Assembly (NCBI RefSeq): GCF_003781945.1
Contig: NZ_RJJW01000012.1
Location: forward strand, 1-64,000
Source of the DNA: Halorubrum sp. CSM-61
GTDB taxonomy: Archaea > Halobacteriota > Halobacteria > Halobacteriales > Haloferacaceae
Length of the DNA stretch: 64,000 nt
Direction: 5' to 3'
Shown here piece after piece: positions 44,675 to 53,592 of this stretch (its first letter is position 1; every line of letters begins with the position of its first letter). The notes beneath the pieces are model-generated. The model saw nothing but the letters and a program-made list of their open reading frames with translations. It made no database searches and had not been told where the DNA came from. The position numbers were made by a program, and so were the translations under genes.

Positions 44675-45820
44675 ATGGCTGCAATAGATGTTGACAATCT
44701 ACGAAAGGTGTACGACGTTGCCGGAAACGACGAGGTCGCTGTCGACGGTATCGACCTGACCATCGAGGACGGGGAGTTCGTCACTATCGTGGGTCCAAGC
44801 GGCTGCGGGAAGACGACCACGCTCCGGTGTATCGCCGGACTGGAAGAACCCACAGAAGGGACCATCACGATAGAAGGCGAGGAGATAACCCACAAACCGC
44901 CCCAAAAACGGAACCTCTCGATGGTGTTCCAGGACATAGCGCTGTACCCGCACATGAGTACGCGTGAAAACATCGCCTATCCGATGGACATAGAGAACGT
45001 CCCCGAGGAGGCACAAAAGAGGAAGATTCAGGAGGCGACCGAGACGCTCCAGATAAACGAGCTCCTGGACAAAAAACCCGGCGAGCTATCTGGCGGACAG
45101 GCACAGCGCGTCTCGCTGGCCCGGGCTATTGTCCGCGACCCGGCAGCGTTCCTGCTCGACGAGCCGATGAGCGACCTCGACGCCAAGCTGAAGATGGAGA
45201 TGCGCAAGGAGATGGGGAAGATTCACCGGGAACTGGACGCGACCATGGTGTACGTGACCCACGATCAGGAGGAGGCAATGACGCTTTCGGACAAGATCGC
45301 CGTCCTGAACCACGGGATCGTCGAGCAGTTCGGCAGCCCCGAACATGTCTACCAGAACCCGGCGAACACCTTCGTCGCACAATTCATCGGGAGCCCGAGC
45401 GTCAACCTGCTCGACGTCGAACGGAAGTCGTTAACGGACGACGAAATCTCGGTCGAGCTCCCCTCCGGCGAGGAGGTCTCGTTCCAGTATGACCCCGACC
45501 TGAGTGTCGAGCCGTCGTCGGTGCCCGAGGAACTCGTCCTTGGTTTCCGCCCCCGACACACCGAAGTAGTCGAGTTCACCGACGGTGAAGCAATCCGTGC
45601 CGAGACGGTGCTGAACGAACCGATAGGCGACGACGTGATTCAGTATCTCGACGGACCTCAGGGGGAAATTCGGGCGGTCATTCCCCGCCAAGACGTGCTG
45701 CCAGAGGAGACGACAGTCGAGGTCCGGGCCCAGACCTCCGGGACCTTCATCTTCGACCGCGACAGCGGGAAGCGCCTCCTCCGCGGAAAGGAGCGAAAGC
45801 GAACCGTCTCGGTCGCGTAG
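44675..45820 (+). CDS. Carbohydrate ABC transporter ATPase (MalK/UgpC type)
   Basis: A 381-residue ATPase. Motifs are Walker A GPSGCGKTT (about residue 40), Q-loop, signature LSGGQAQRV (about residue 135), Walker B AFLLDEPMSDLD and H-loop VTHDQEEAMTL. Residues 240-381 form the OB/TOBE regulatory domain (VLGFRPRHTEVVEF). Start at MAAIDVDN; a longer frame from 44570 has no homology. CTTTATAAGTA at 44617-44627 is a good TATA box. It energises the importer encoded on the opposite strand. Confidence 0.93.
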   Translation: MAAIDVDNLRKVYDVAGNDEVAVDGIDLTIEDGEFVTIVGPSGCGKTTTLRCIAGLEEPTEGTITIEGEEITHKPPQKRNLSMVFQDIALYPHMSTRENIAYPMDIENVPEEAQKRKIQEATETLQINELLDKKPGELSGGQAQRVSLARAIVRDPAAFLLDEPMSDLDAKLKMEMRKEMGKIHRELDATMVYVTHDQEEAMTLSDKIAVLNHGIVEQFGSPEHVYQNPANTFVAQFIGSPSVNLLDVERKSLTDDEISVELPSGEEVSFQYDPDLSVEPSSVPEELVLGFRPRHTEVVEFTDGEAIRAETVLNEPIGDDVIQYLDGPQGEIRAVIPRQDVLPEETTVEVRAQTSGTFIFDRDSGKRLLRGKERKRTVSVA

Positions 45821-45878
45821 TGGCGGCCCGGCCGACCTCGTTTTTACCCTGTACTACCCGATCAGCGTTGCGACCCAA

Positions 45879-46931
45879 TTACGGGAGTTCGACGCCGTAC
45901 CGCTCACCGAGATCTCCGAGAGTGTCGTACACACCGCTTCCGATAGGGATGCCTTCGGCTGATCGCTTCTCACGAGTCTCTGCCTCGATTTCGCCCGGGA
46001 GTTTGACTTCCTCGATTCCGTCGCTGGTCCGGATCTCTTTGAGCCCCTCTATCATCTGGTCGATGTCAGATTTGAACGCCGGGACATCACGGAATGCCGA
46101 GATATCTATCGCGCCGACAAAGTGACCGACGCGCTGGGGACTGGTATAATCGTCGTACAGCGAATCGACCTCGGGGCTAGTCCCCATCCCCGAAAGGAGT
46201 CCCGAACACACGTCGACAAGCAATCCAAGTCCGTACCCCTTCGGTCCACCGACTGGGCGCAACGCTTCGACATCTTCGGGTTCGGTGGCTGGCTGACCCG
46301 ACTCATCAATGGCCCAGTCGTCGGGGATAGAGTCGCCTTCCTCCTCGGCGACATGTATCTTCCCTTTCGCGACGACGCTCGTCGCCATGTCAAGCGTTAT
46401 CGGGAATGATCGCTGGGTGGGAATCGAGAATCCGAGCGGATTCGTACCGAAGAACGGGTCCAGTCCGCCGAACGGGACAACATTTGGCCCCACGTTAGTC
46501 ATGGCGAATCCGATACAGTCTGCTCTAGCCGCTTTCTGCGTGTAATAGGCTGCCGTCCCGAAGTGGTTGCTGTTCCGGATGGAGGCGAACGCAGCGCCGG
46601 TCTCGGCAGCAGCCTCGACTGTCGCTTCCATGGCGGCGTCCGTCGCAACCTGGCCGAGCCCGTCGTCGGCGTCGACGTGGAGCGACGACGGCCCCGAACG
46701 GTCGATAGTGATGTCGGGGTCAGGGTTGAACCCACCGCCCTCAATGTTCTCGATGTAGGGTTCCAACCGAACGACGCCGTGTGAGTCGACACCGCGAAGG
46801 TTAGCGGTTACGAGTGCGTTACTGGCGATACGAGCGTGGTCGTCTGGCAGCCCCCCTTCCGAGAACACCTCGAATACGAACTGTTCGAGGTCCTCGGCAG
46901 GTAACTGCACTTCTTCGTGCTGTTTAGACAT
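45879..46931 (-). CDS. Ldh2/YlbC-type NAD(P)-dependent malate/L-lactate dehydrogenase family protein
   Basis: A 350-residue oxidoreductase of the Ldh family (malate, ureidoglycolate, 2,3-diketogulonate and sulfolactate dehydrogenases). GVDSHGVVRLEPY (about residue 42), SIRNSNHFGTAAYY with the catalytic His (about 113), GTNPLGFSIPT (about 164) and KGYGLGLLVDVCSGLLSG (about 240) are all diagnostic. The start MSKQHEE is preferred; an upstream extension of 48 residues has no homology. It likely oxidises or reduces a 2-hydroxy acid in the pathway. Convergent with the ATPase gene, divergent from the metallohydrolase gene. Confidence 0.9.
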   Translation of the reverse strand: MSKQHEEVQLPAEDLEQFVFEVFSEGGLPDDHARIASNALVTANLRGVDSHGVVRLEPYIENIEGGGFNPDPDITIDRSGPSSLHVDADDGLGQVATDAAMEATVEAAAETGAAFASIRNSNHFGTAAYYTQKAARADCIGFAMTNVGPNVVPFGGLDPFFGTNPLGFSIPTQRSFPITLDMATSVVAKGKIHVAEEEGDSIPDDWAIDESGQPATEPEDVEALRPVGGPKGYGLGLLVDVCSGLLSGMGTSPEVDSLYDDYTSPQRVGHFVGAIDISAFRDVPAFKSDIDQMIEGLKEIRTSDGIEEVKLPGEIEAETREKRSAEGIPIGSGVYDTLGDLGERYGVELP

Positions 46932-47058
46932 GACGTACGTCGTGCGTTTACAGCGAGTGAACGCGTGGTATATAAAGCCAGTGGTGAGGGTGATCGAGAC
47001 AGCAATCGGCCGATTCGCCCAAACTTTGATAACTACCGGTGGTTCACGTACGCCCATC

Positions 47059-47769
47059 ATGTCCAATGTGACCATCGATTACCACGGGTTGTCGGCGTTC
47101 AGCGTCGACGCGACTCAAACGGTCCTCGTCGACCCGTGGCTAGAACCGAACTGGATCGCCGCCGAACCCACCAACTTCGAGGGAACGGACTACATACTCG
47201 TGACACACGGTGCGCATGACCATCTCGGGTCGACGGCCGAAATCGCTATTGGGACCGACGCGACGGTCATTACTGAACCGGCAGTTGCCGACCATCTCAG
47301 TGACCACGGCGTTCCGCAGGACCAGCTACAAACGATGGTCTGGGGGAACGCCTTCGCGGACGGGGAAATGATAATCCGAGCCTTGGAGACGCGCCACATA
47401 TCGTATTTCGAAGGGACGGACGGCCCAGTTTCGGGCACACCCTTGAGCTTCCTCCTCGAGTTCGGTGAGCAGTCGCTGTACTATCTCGGGGACACAGCTA
47501 TCTTCCGTGACCTAGAGCTGTTTGGTGAGCTCTACAGCCCCAATACCGCGCTGGTACCGGTCGGGAGCGCCCCCGGTGCGCTGGCTCCCCTCCCGCCCGA
47601 GGAAGCCGCACTCGCTACCGAATGGCTCGGTGTCAAGAAAGTCGTTCCGGTCCATTACGTCCCCGGGAGTGACGCACCCGAGCGATTCAGTGATGCAGTA
47701 GCCGAGCGTGGGTTGGCCGTAACCGTCGAGACGCTCAAGCCTGGCGACCAACTCACACTTGACGGCTAA
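47059..47769 (+). CDS. UlaG-like metallo-beta-lactamase-fold hydrolase
   Basis: A 236-residue metal-dependent hydrolase. THGAHDHLGSTAE (about residue 52) carries the HxxHDH metal site, YYLGDTAIF (about residue 141) the bridging Asp and VHYVP (about 200) the last His. The closest described group is UlaG/YcfH-like lactonases, which open sugar-acid lactones; UPF0173 hydrolases are an alternative. In this cluster lactone opening after a dehydrogenase step would make sense. The zinc alcohol dehydrogenase follows on the same strand after 103 bp. Confidence 0.87.
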   Translation: MSNVTIDYHGLSAFSVDATQTVLVDPWLEPNWIAAEPTNFEGTDYILVTHGAHDHLGSTAEIAIGTDATVITEPAVADHLSDHGVPQDQLQTMVWGNAFADGEMIIRALETRHISYFEGTDGPVSGTPLSFLLEFGEQSLYYLGDTAIFRDLELFGELYSPNTALVPVGSAPGALAPLPPEEAALATEWLGVKKVVPVHYVPGSDAPERFSDAVAERGLAVTVETLKPGDQLTLDG

Positions 47770-47872
47770 GCGACGACGCGCGTAGCGCCGTCACCGACAG
47801 ACGAGAGACTCCGCACAGCGCGGGCGCGATATCCAAGACTTTTTTATGTTGGATAATGACGGTTATCTTGTT

Positions 47873-48970
47873 ATGGTACCACAAGCAAAGGCAGCGGTTC
47901 TACAAGAGATATCCGAACCGTCAACGAATCCCATCGAAGTGACCGAGTTCGACGTTCCAGCTGTCGGTAGCAACGACGTTCTGTTACGCACGAAAATGGC
48001 TGGAGTCTGTGGAACAGACGTCCACATTCTCCACGACAAGGTGCCCGGCGTCGTCACACCGTCAATACTCGGTCACGAGAATGTCGGAAAAGTAGAGGAA
48101 CTGGGCGAGGACGTCACGACGGACGCACAGGGCGACCCCCTGTCGGAGGGGGACCGCGTCGTCGTCCTGCCCGAGTCATGTCGGGATTGTTACAACTGCG
48201 TCGTACTCGGCGACGAGGCGAAATGCGAGGACAGGACGAGTGTCGGCGGATGGCTCCGGGCCGACGAACACCCCCACTTCGTCGGTGGATTCGGCGAGTA
48301 CATCTTCCTTGAAGGCGGCGGCGAACTGATAAAGATCCCCGACGACATCAGCGACGAAGCCGTCATCATGGGCGATGCCATCCGAATCGCCGTCCACGGG
48401 TTCGAGAGGATGGGCGGAATCGAATACGGCAGCGATGTTCTCGTACAGGGGCCGGGTCCCGTCGGGCTCGCGGCAGTCGCGATGGCCGACGACAGCGGCG
48501 CGGGCAGGATTATCGTCACCGGAGCACCGGACGAACGGTTGGAACTCGCAGAGCGGTTCGGTGCCGACCACACCATCAACATCACCGATGTCGACGAGTC
48601 GGACCGCATCGAGCGAGTCCGGTCGATAACTGACGGGCGTGGCGTCGACGCCACGTTCGAGGCGACCGGCTTCCCGCCCGCGGTCAGAGAGGGCCTAGAG
48701 ATGACCGGAACCAATGGCTCGTACATGATCATGGGTCACTACGGGGACGCGGGCTCCGTCGAACTCAACCCCCATGACATCAATCGCAAGCAGATCACGG
48801 TTGACGGCGCGTGGTCGGCGGCTACCCGACACTTCGTTCAAGCTCTCCCACTCTTGCGGCGATACCCGTGGACGGAGACCGTGACCGACTACTACGAACT
48901 CGAGGAGGTCAACGAAGCAATTCGCGCGATGGAGGGACAGGAGACTGTCAAAGCCGTCATCGAGCCCTGA
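47873..48970 (+). CDS. Zinc-dependent alcohol/polyol dehydrogenase
   Basis: A 365-residue medium-chain dehydrogenase. GVCGTDVHILHDK (about residue 39) and GHENVGKVEELG (about 66) provide the catalytic zinc site. The structural zinc cysteines are C-x2-C-x2-C-x7-C in ESCRDCYNCVVLGDEAKC. The Rossmann motif is VQGPGPVGLAAVAMA (about residue 190). TTTTTTAT at 47839-47846 is a TATA box about 27 bp before the ATG at 47873, so a leaderless start here is preferred to the ATG at 47846. Probably oxidises a sugar or polyol hydroxyl. Confidence 0.9.
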   Translation: MVPQAKAAVLQEISEPSTNPIEVTEFDVPAVGSNDVLLRTKMAGVCGTDVHILHDKVPGVVTPSILGHENVGKVEELGEDVTTDAQGDPLSEGDRVVVLPESCRDCYNCVVLGDEAKCEDRTSVGGWLRADEHPHFVGGFGEYIFLEGGGELIKIPDDISDEAVIMGDAIRIAVHGFERMGGIEYGSDVLVQGPGPVGLAAVAMADDSGAGRIIVTGAPDERLELAERFGADHTINITDVDESDRIERVRSITDGRGVDATFEATGFPPAVREGLEMTGTNGSYMIMGHYGDAGSVELNPHDINRKQITVDGAWSAATRHFVQALPLLRRYPWTETVTDYYELEEVNEAIRAMEGQETVKAVIEP

Positions 48971-49061
48971 AGCTACGCCACCAGTTTCCCGTTCTGGGTG
49001 TCTCTTTTCTCGGTCGCGCAGGAAGTTCGTGATCAAAAAAAACTGAGCGACTAGCTGTGTG

Positions 49062-49736
49062 TCAGGTTTCCTCGATGTCGAGTTTTCGGTACGTCTCTTC
49101 GAGATTCAGCATGTCGTAGATGTACTCTCCGTCCTCGATGTGCTCCTTGGCGTCGGACTCGTCCTGTAGTTTCGCGCGTGCGTCCTCAAGAACCTGCTCG
49201 GCACGGTCAGCATCTATCACTACGACACCTTCGTCGTCGCCGACAACGATGTCACCGGGCTCAACAGAGGCCCCACCACACGAGATAGGGACATTGATAG
49301 AGCCGGGATGGGCTTTGTACGATCCCTTCGGACTGACGCCGCGTGCGTACACCGGGTAGTCCAGCTCCTCTATCTCCTCTATATCGCGGGCGGCACCGTC
49401 GATTACGGTTCCGTGGAGCCCGTGCTCCTGACACGATGTCGAGACGAGTTCGCCCCAAAGCCCGGCCTCCAAGTACTGGTTCGCATCAATGACGAGAACG
49501 TCACCGGGTTCCGCAAGGGTGACTGCCTTGTGTGCCATCAGGTTGTCTCCAGGATACGTCTTGACAGTGACCGCCGTTCCGGCGGTTGACGCACCGTCGT
49601 ATACCGGTTTGATTTCGTGGCTCATCGTGTTTTCGTACTTCGAAGTGACATCGGAGAGGACCGCCGTCGGAATCCCCTGGAATTCTGCGACAAGGTCCGC
49701 CGGTGGTCGCTCGATCTCGGTTTTAACTTCGTGCAT
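49062..49736 (-). CDS. RraA/HMG-aldolase-family protein
   Basis: A 224-residue protein of the RraA-like fold. GLWGELVSTSCQEHGLHGTVIDGAARD (about residues 92-118) contains the G-E and the DG-x2-RD motif that binds metal and the carboxylate. In this family those residues mark 4-hydroxy-4-methyl-2-oxoglutarate/4-carboxy-4-hydroxy-2-oxoadipate aldolases and oxaloacetate decarboxylases. In the absence of any RNase E partner an aldolase or decarboxylase role is more likely than RNase regulation. It is divergent from the IclR regulator and shares its operator region. Confidence 0.88.
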   Translation of the reverse strand: MHEVKTEIERPPADLVAEFQGIPTAVLSDVTSKYENTMSHEIKPVYDGASTAGTAVTVKTYPGDNLMAHKAVTLAEPGDVLVIDANQYLEAGLWGELVSTSCQEHGLHGTVIDGAARDIEEIEELDYPVYARGVSPKGSYKAHPGSINVPISCGGASVEPGDIVVGDDEGVVVIDADRAEQVLEDARAKLQDESDAKEHIEDGEYIYDMLNLEETYRKLDIEET

Positions 49737-49798
49737 TCGTCCAAGTGACGAAACTGGTGCGCGTGACTTAATTCATGTGGTATACATTCACACAGTCC

Positions 49799-49815
49799 GT
49801 TTCGCCTGATGAAAC
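49799..49815. promoter_or_regulatory. IclR-type operator candidate, rraA side
   Basis: Dyad GTTTC-GCCTGAT-GAAAC. It shares arms and most of the spacer with the dyad at 49921-49939. It lies about 30 bp upstream of a GAATTAAG box that could be the rraA TATA element. Confidence 0.6.
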
Positions 49816-49920
49816 ACAATCAACTTAATAGTTCACAGATATTACAGATCGAGAAATATACACCAATATTAAGTGGTAAATTACCGTGTTTTGTTTGATG
49901 TCGCGAGTACGGCAGATTTC

Positions 49921-49939
49921 TGTTTCGCCACATGAAACA
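49921..49939. promoter_or_regulatory. IclR-type operator candidate, iclR side
   Basis: Dyad TGTTTC-GCCACAT-GAAACA, immediately followed by TTTTATTAC, which is about 27 bp before the iclR ATG. A protein bound here would block access of TBP/TFB, so autorepression is likely. Confidence 0.65.
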
Positions 49940-49970
49940 GTTTTATTACAAACGAACGTGATAGACGGAT

Positions 49971-50711
49971 ATGGTCAAAGCAATCGAAAAGACGCTCACC
50001 ATTCTAAACACGCTCAGCGCGATAGGTCCTAGCGGCACTTCCGAACTGGCCGACAAACTAGAAATGCCCCGAAGCACAATTCACCACCACCTCCAAGTGC
50101 TCGAATCGCATCAATTCGTCGTGAACGACAGCGGGACGTATCGACTGACGTTTCGGTTCCTCGAGATAGGCCAAGAGCTTCGACATCAGAACGAGTTGTT
50201 CGTCGTCGGTCAATCCGAGATCAGCGAATTGACCGATAACATCGGGTATCCGGCAGGGATGTACGTCAAGGAACATGGCAGTGCGGTATTGGTGTTCCGG
50301 GCCGGACTAGACCCGACAGTTCCCGTTACGCTATATCCAGGTCGTCATCTCCCTCTCCATGCGACTGCCGCCGGGAAAGCCCTCCTAGCATCGACAGTAG
50401 AAAAACCCCGTGTAGAACGACTCGCAGAACTGCCGCTCGATGGGTACACCGACAAGACAATCACGTCCCCCGACAAGTTGGCCGAGGACATCCGGACCGT
50501 GAGTGACAATGGATATGCTACTGCGACAGAAGAGCGATGGGAGAGCAGGTGTAGCGTCGCCGTCCCAGTCCACGACGGACGGACACGATCAGCGGTACTG
50601 GAGGCCGCTGTGCCGGCCGCAGAGTTCAGCGAATCGACACTGGAAACGCTGACCACGGAACTCCAACAGACCGTCAACGTCATACAGATAAAATCCGAGT
50701 ACTCGGAATGA
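49971..50711 (+). CDS. IclR-family transcriptional regulator
   Basis: A 246-residue regulator. Winged helix in residues 1-60 (AIEKTLTILNTLSAIGPSGTSELADKL, recognition helix PRSTIHHHLQVLESHQFV). Residues 80-240 are the IclR effector domain, with LPLHATAAGKALLAS (about residue 125) and ERWESRCSVAVPVHDGRT (about residue 183). It closes the catabolic cluster and presumably responds to its substrate or an intermediate. Two near-identical dyads lie in its divergent promoter with rraA. Confidence 0.92.
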   Translation: MVKAIEKTLTILNTLSAIGPSGTSELADKLEMPRSTIHHHLQVLESHQFVVNDSGTYRLTFRFLEIGQELRHQNELFVVGQSEISELTDNIGYPAGMYVKEHGSAVLVFRAGLDPTVPVTLYPGRHLPLHATAAGKALLASTVEKPRVERLAELPLDGYTDKTITSPDKLAEDIRTVSDNGYATATEERWESRCSVAVPVHDGRTRSAVLEAAVPAAEFSESTLETLTTELQQTVNVIQIKSEYSE

Positions 50712-50737
50712 ACCGGATTCTTGAAACGACGACTTCC

Positions 50738-50819
50738 GGAACGTCGTGGAACCTACAGAGAGTGGCATTACATTCATACGACTGTAAAGCATCGGATCGT
50801 GTCTTGTTATCTAAATGGT
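50738..50819. repeat. 82-bp tandem repeat, unit 1
   Basis: Begins GGAACGTCGTGGAACCTAC and ends CTAAATGGT, 26 bp after the iclR stop. It differs from unit 2 at five of 82 positions. It contains no open frame of interest. Confidence 0.9.
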
Positions 50820-50901
50820 GGAACGTCGTAGAACCTACAGAGAGTGGCATTACACTCATACGACTGTAAAGCATCAAATCGTGTATTGTTATCTAAATGG
50901 T
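50820..50901. repeat. 82-bp tandem repeat, unit 2
   Basis: Directly adjacent second copy, followed at 50903-50910 by eight T residues. The rest of the 50712-51207 gap shows no gene. Confidence 0.9.
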
Positions 50902-50902
50902 G

Positions 50903-50910
50903 TTTTTTTT
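50903..50910 (+). terminator. Oligo-T transcription terminator candidate for iclR
   Basis: A run of eight T residues on the coding strand, about 190 bp after the iclR stop. T-runs of this kind act as intrinsic terminators in archaea. Confidence 0.45.
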
Positions 50911-51207
50911 ATCGTACCTCGGCGAGCAAATAGATGACCACATCGGCACCCGACGAAGTTGTCGGGGAATTAGGCACCGACCCGGGGTAGTTTTCGATAG
51001 ACATTTACAGTAGTACTTTTGGGCTCTGTAGTTTCGCTAGACGTGAAGCCGACGGCTCCGTTATCTAGGTAGAAAGTAAAGAGGCTGATCGGTGGGATAT
51101 CAAAAATCCGTCTCCTCACGCGTGTTACGGTGGCTAAGGCTAAATCAGCTGTCGCTAATCCGGGCGAACCCGCCGACCCTGAAGGGAGTGGCGGGTTCGA
51201 TGATAGT

Positions 51208-52030
51208 TCATTCTGAGTCGTCGCTAACGCGGATGACCCCTTTCAAGCTTTCCAGTTCTATCGCCCGATCGAACGCGGCCTCTGTCTTCGAGAATGACTG
51301 CTCAAAACTCACGATACAGTCGACATCGAACTGACCCGTCCTGATACCCTCGATAGCCGTGGATATGTGCCACTGAACCGGAATGAGCCTTTCAGATCGT
51401 ATTCCCCGTCGATGATCCCGACGACGTCCGTTGGGAGGCCCGCACCGGAGCTCTCGATGACGACATCGACGCCCTCACTATCCACGTGCTCGTGGATCAC
51501 GCCGATCGGGTTCGCCGAAGTGACGTTAACCGTATAATCCACCCCGCGACGCTCGGCCAGCTCTAGCTTCCTCGGGATGACGTCTTTCAACAAAACCGTC
51601 GCGCCCCGTACAAGTGAAACTTCCGAGACGAGTTGTCCGATGGCCCCCGCCGGTCACCAGCACACAATCTCCTTCGGCGACGAACGCCTGTTCACAGGCA
51701 TGTATAGCAACACTGAGTGGTTCAGCGAGTGTGCCTTCACGTAGAGAAACATCCGCCGAAAGCGGGTAGACAAACTCTGCGGGCCACGCGTCGTACTCGG
51801 TCAGTGCGCTGTCAACCGGCGGCAAGGATATATACTCCATCCGCTTACAGAGGTAGTATTCCCTTCCGTGGTACAGTACTGATACTCCCTACAGGGTATT
51901 CCCGGCTCGATGGCGACCCGGTCCGACGAGGCAATATCCGTCACATTCTGGCCGACTTCAACGACGGTTCCTGCTGATTCGTGTCCAACCACGTACGGAA
52001 AGACGACAGTGTTGCTGCTGTTTTCTTCGC
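51208..52030 (-). pseudogene. Decayed zinc alcohol/polyol dehydrogenase
   Basis: Fragments in several frames on the minus strand match a medium-chain dehydrogenase in order. They are YVVGHESAGTVVEVG (N-terminal, truncated at 52030 by an IS6 end), EPGIPCREYQYC, AEPLSVAIHACEQAFVAEGDCVLVTGGG, ELAERRGVDYTVNVTSANPIGVIHEH and a C-terminal ESLKGVIRVSDDSE. Frameshifts and small losses separate them. It looks like a sorbitol/threonine dehydrogenase relative and was probably once part of the catabolic cluster. Confidence 0.82.
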
Positions 52031-52031
52031 G

Positions 52032-52745
52032 GTGTTAAGTTAAGGAATGGGAGGTCGATAGTTCGAATGTTCCATGTCCGAATCCAACCGCTTCAGCGAG
52101 TCTACCGATTGGATCGACTTGGAATTTGTGTAGCGAGAGCGGTCACCTCGTGAGATTATTGAAAAGGTCATTCGCCACCATCTTGCTGTGTTATCACTTT
52201 CGAATACAGTTATTCTTCTTGAGTATTTAGGTGTCAATCGAAGTCATGTTGCTGTTCACAATTGGGTACAGAAACCCAATCTACAGCCAACTGACGGTGA
52301 GATCTCAGATCGCTTTTCGGTCGACAGAAAGCGATCCGGCTTAACGATAAGCAGTACTGTCTATACGCTGCCGTCGATCCGCAGACGAACAGAATCGTTC
52401 ATTCGGGGCTGTTCTCGACGTGTACGATTCCGATCGCACGAGAATTTCTTACTGAATTAGCTGAGAAACACGATGTAGAAGACGCTCGATTTCTCGTCGA
52501 TGACGCAAACGATCTGATCGGTGGTCTCCGCCGTGAAAACTACAGCTACCGCGTTCAACAACACGGGCTCAGAAATTCTGACAGATATATCTTTTGAATG
52601 ATGGAAAAGTGAATATCTTTGTCCTCAAACTATTTTAGCCACGTCGATCCACCAACCGCAGAAACGTGGTTACAAGTCCACACCGTCTGGTGGAATCATG
52701 CTAAACGTAACGTGACCACTATGGGATCGTGTAAAGTTAGAGGAT
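52032..52745 (+). pseudogene. Decayed IS6-family element (transposase remnant)
   Basis: Begins with the terminal-repeat sequence GTGTTAAGTTAAG (52032-52044). The transposase starts at 52074 with STDWIDLEFV and shows a stop, a frameshift and a missing segment. Recognisable parts are LEYLGVNRSHVAVHNWVQK, YCLYAAVDPQTNRIVHSGLF, IAREFLTELAEKHDVEDARFLVDDA and VDPPTAETWLQ near the end. The DDE residues are only partly retained. It truncates the alcohol dehydrogenase pseudogene. Confidence 0.8.
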
Positions 52746-52870
52746 GAAACACTTGACTTCAGAGTATCTATGACAGAAATCGAACGTCTCAGCGAACGTA
52801 TCGCGTGGATCGACTTGTCGCTTGTAGATAAAGATCGAACACCGCGCTAGGCGATTGAAATGGGGATATA
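52746..52870 (+). pseudogene. Second IS6-family fragment
   Basis: A short N-terminal fragment (IERLSERIAWIDLSLVDKDRTPR then a stop) resembling the start of the previous remnant. It is preceded by a TTAG-type variant of the same terminal motif. Only the first 30 or so codons survive. Confidence 0.6.
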
Positions 52871-52959
52871 CAGTCACTTATATGAAACATTTCTACATTA
52901 GGTAAGTGAATTTCTCGATAAATACATGATCAGTCGGAGTCCCGTCGCTGTTGCGTTAA

Positions 52960-53592
52960 TTATTCCCAATCATTGTCGGATGATTTGGATTTTGTCGTAC
53001 AGCCACAGTTGCCCCGCCGGATCAGCTCTCCAACCGGCGCGTCGGCGCCGCAGTTCGGGCAGACGGCGCGCACGTCGACGAGCACATCGTAGTCGCCCCG
53101 GTCCAGCTCGTCCGCGTTCGCGAGCGATGAGATGGCCGACTCAGCAACAGCGGACACACGCCCCTGAAGCTTCTCGATGGTTTCGACCTTCCGATCGGCC
53201 ATGTCGTCGTCCGCTACCGGAAAGCTCGCCCCACGCTCCTGCGTGAGGTACGTGTGGATCGCCTGATGAGTGACGAAGTCCCCGGTGAGCGAGTCGACAT
53301 CGATCCCCTCGCGTTCGAGGCGGCGGCGAGCTCGCGTCGACGACGACCCCGACTCGCCGCGGAGCGCCTCGTACGTACTCGGCACGTCGACGTTGAGCGA
53401 CAAGAGGCTGGTCTCGCGGAGGGTCGCCTCCAGCACCGCCTCGTTGAACTCGTCGGCAAGGTCCCGCAGGCTCGTCCGCTCGCCCGCCTCGCCGGTCCAC
53501 GCGGCCTCCAAGTTCGCCCCCATGCCTTCGAGATCGTACTCCCGAATCACCCGCGCGACCTTCGTGTTCGCGCTATTCGCTTCGGTGGTCAT
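52960..53592 (-). CDS. rdfA: RdfA-like rod-determining factor
   Basis: A 210-residue protein. The middle (LADEFNEAVLEATLRETSLLSLNVDVPSTYEAL) and the C-terminal zinc ribbon (CPNCGADAPVGELIRRGNCGC) match the RdfA family. In Haloferax volcanii RdfA is required for rod-shaped cells, and its neighbour encodes an SMC-like (Sph3) protein. The arrangement is the same here: rdfA lies 118 bp downstream of an ASRP gene on the same strand. Plasmids and mobile regions of haloarchaea carry additional copies of this pair. The gene appears intact although its partner is disrupted. Confidence 0.87.
   Translation of the reverse strand: MTTEANSANTKVARVIREYDLEGMGANLEAAWTGEAGERTSLRDLADEFNEAVLEATLRETSLLSLNVDVPSTYEALRGESGSSSTRARRRLEREGIDVDSLTGDFVTHQAIHTYLTQERGASFPVADDDMADRKVETIEKLQGRVSAVAESAISSLANADELDRGDYDVLVDVRAVCPNCGADAPVGELIRRGNCGCTTKSKSSDNDWE

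Noticed and set aside
50738-50901. Possible CRISPR array
   Set aside because: Only two directly adjacent 82-bp units with no spacers; no cas genes anywhere in the window.
35492-51039. Shared word GTAGTTTCGCTA at 51028-51039 and, inverted, at 35492-35503
   Set aside because: It might be the end of a lost IS, but only 12 bases match and the surroundings do not align, so no element is claimed.
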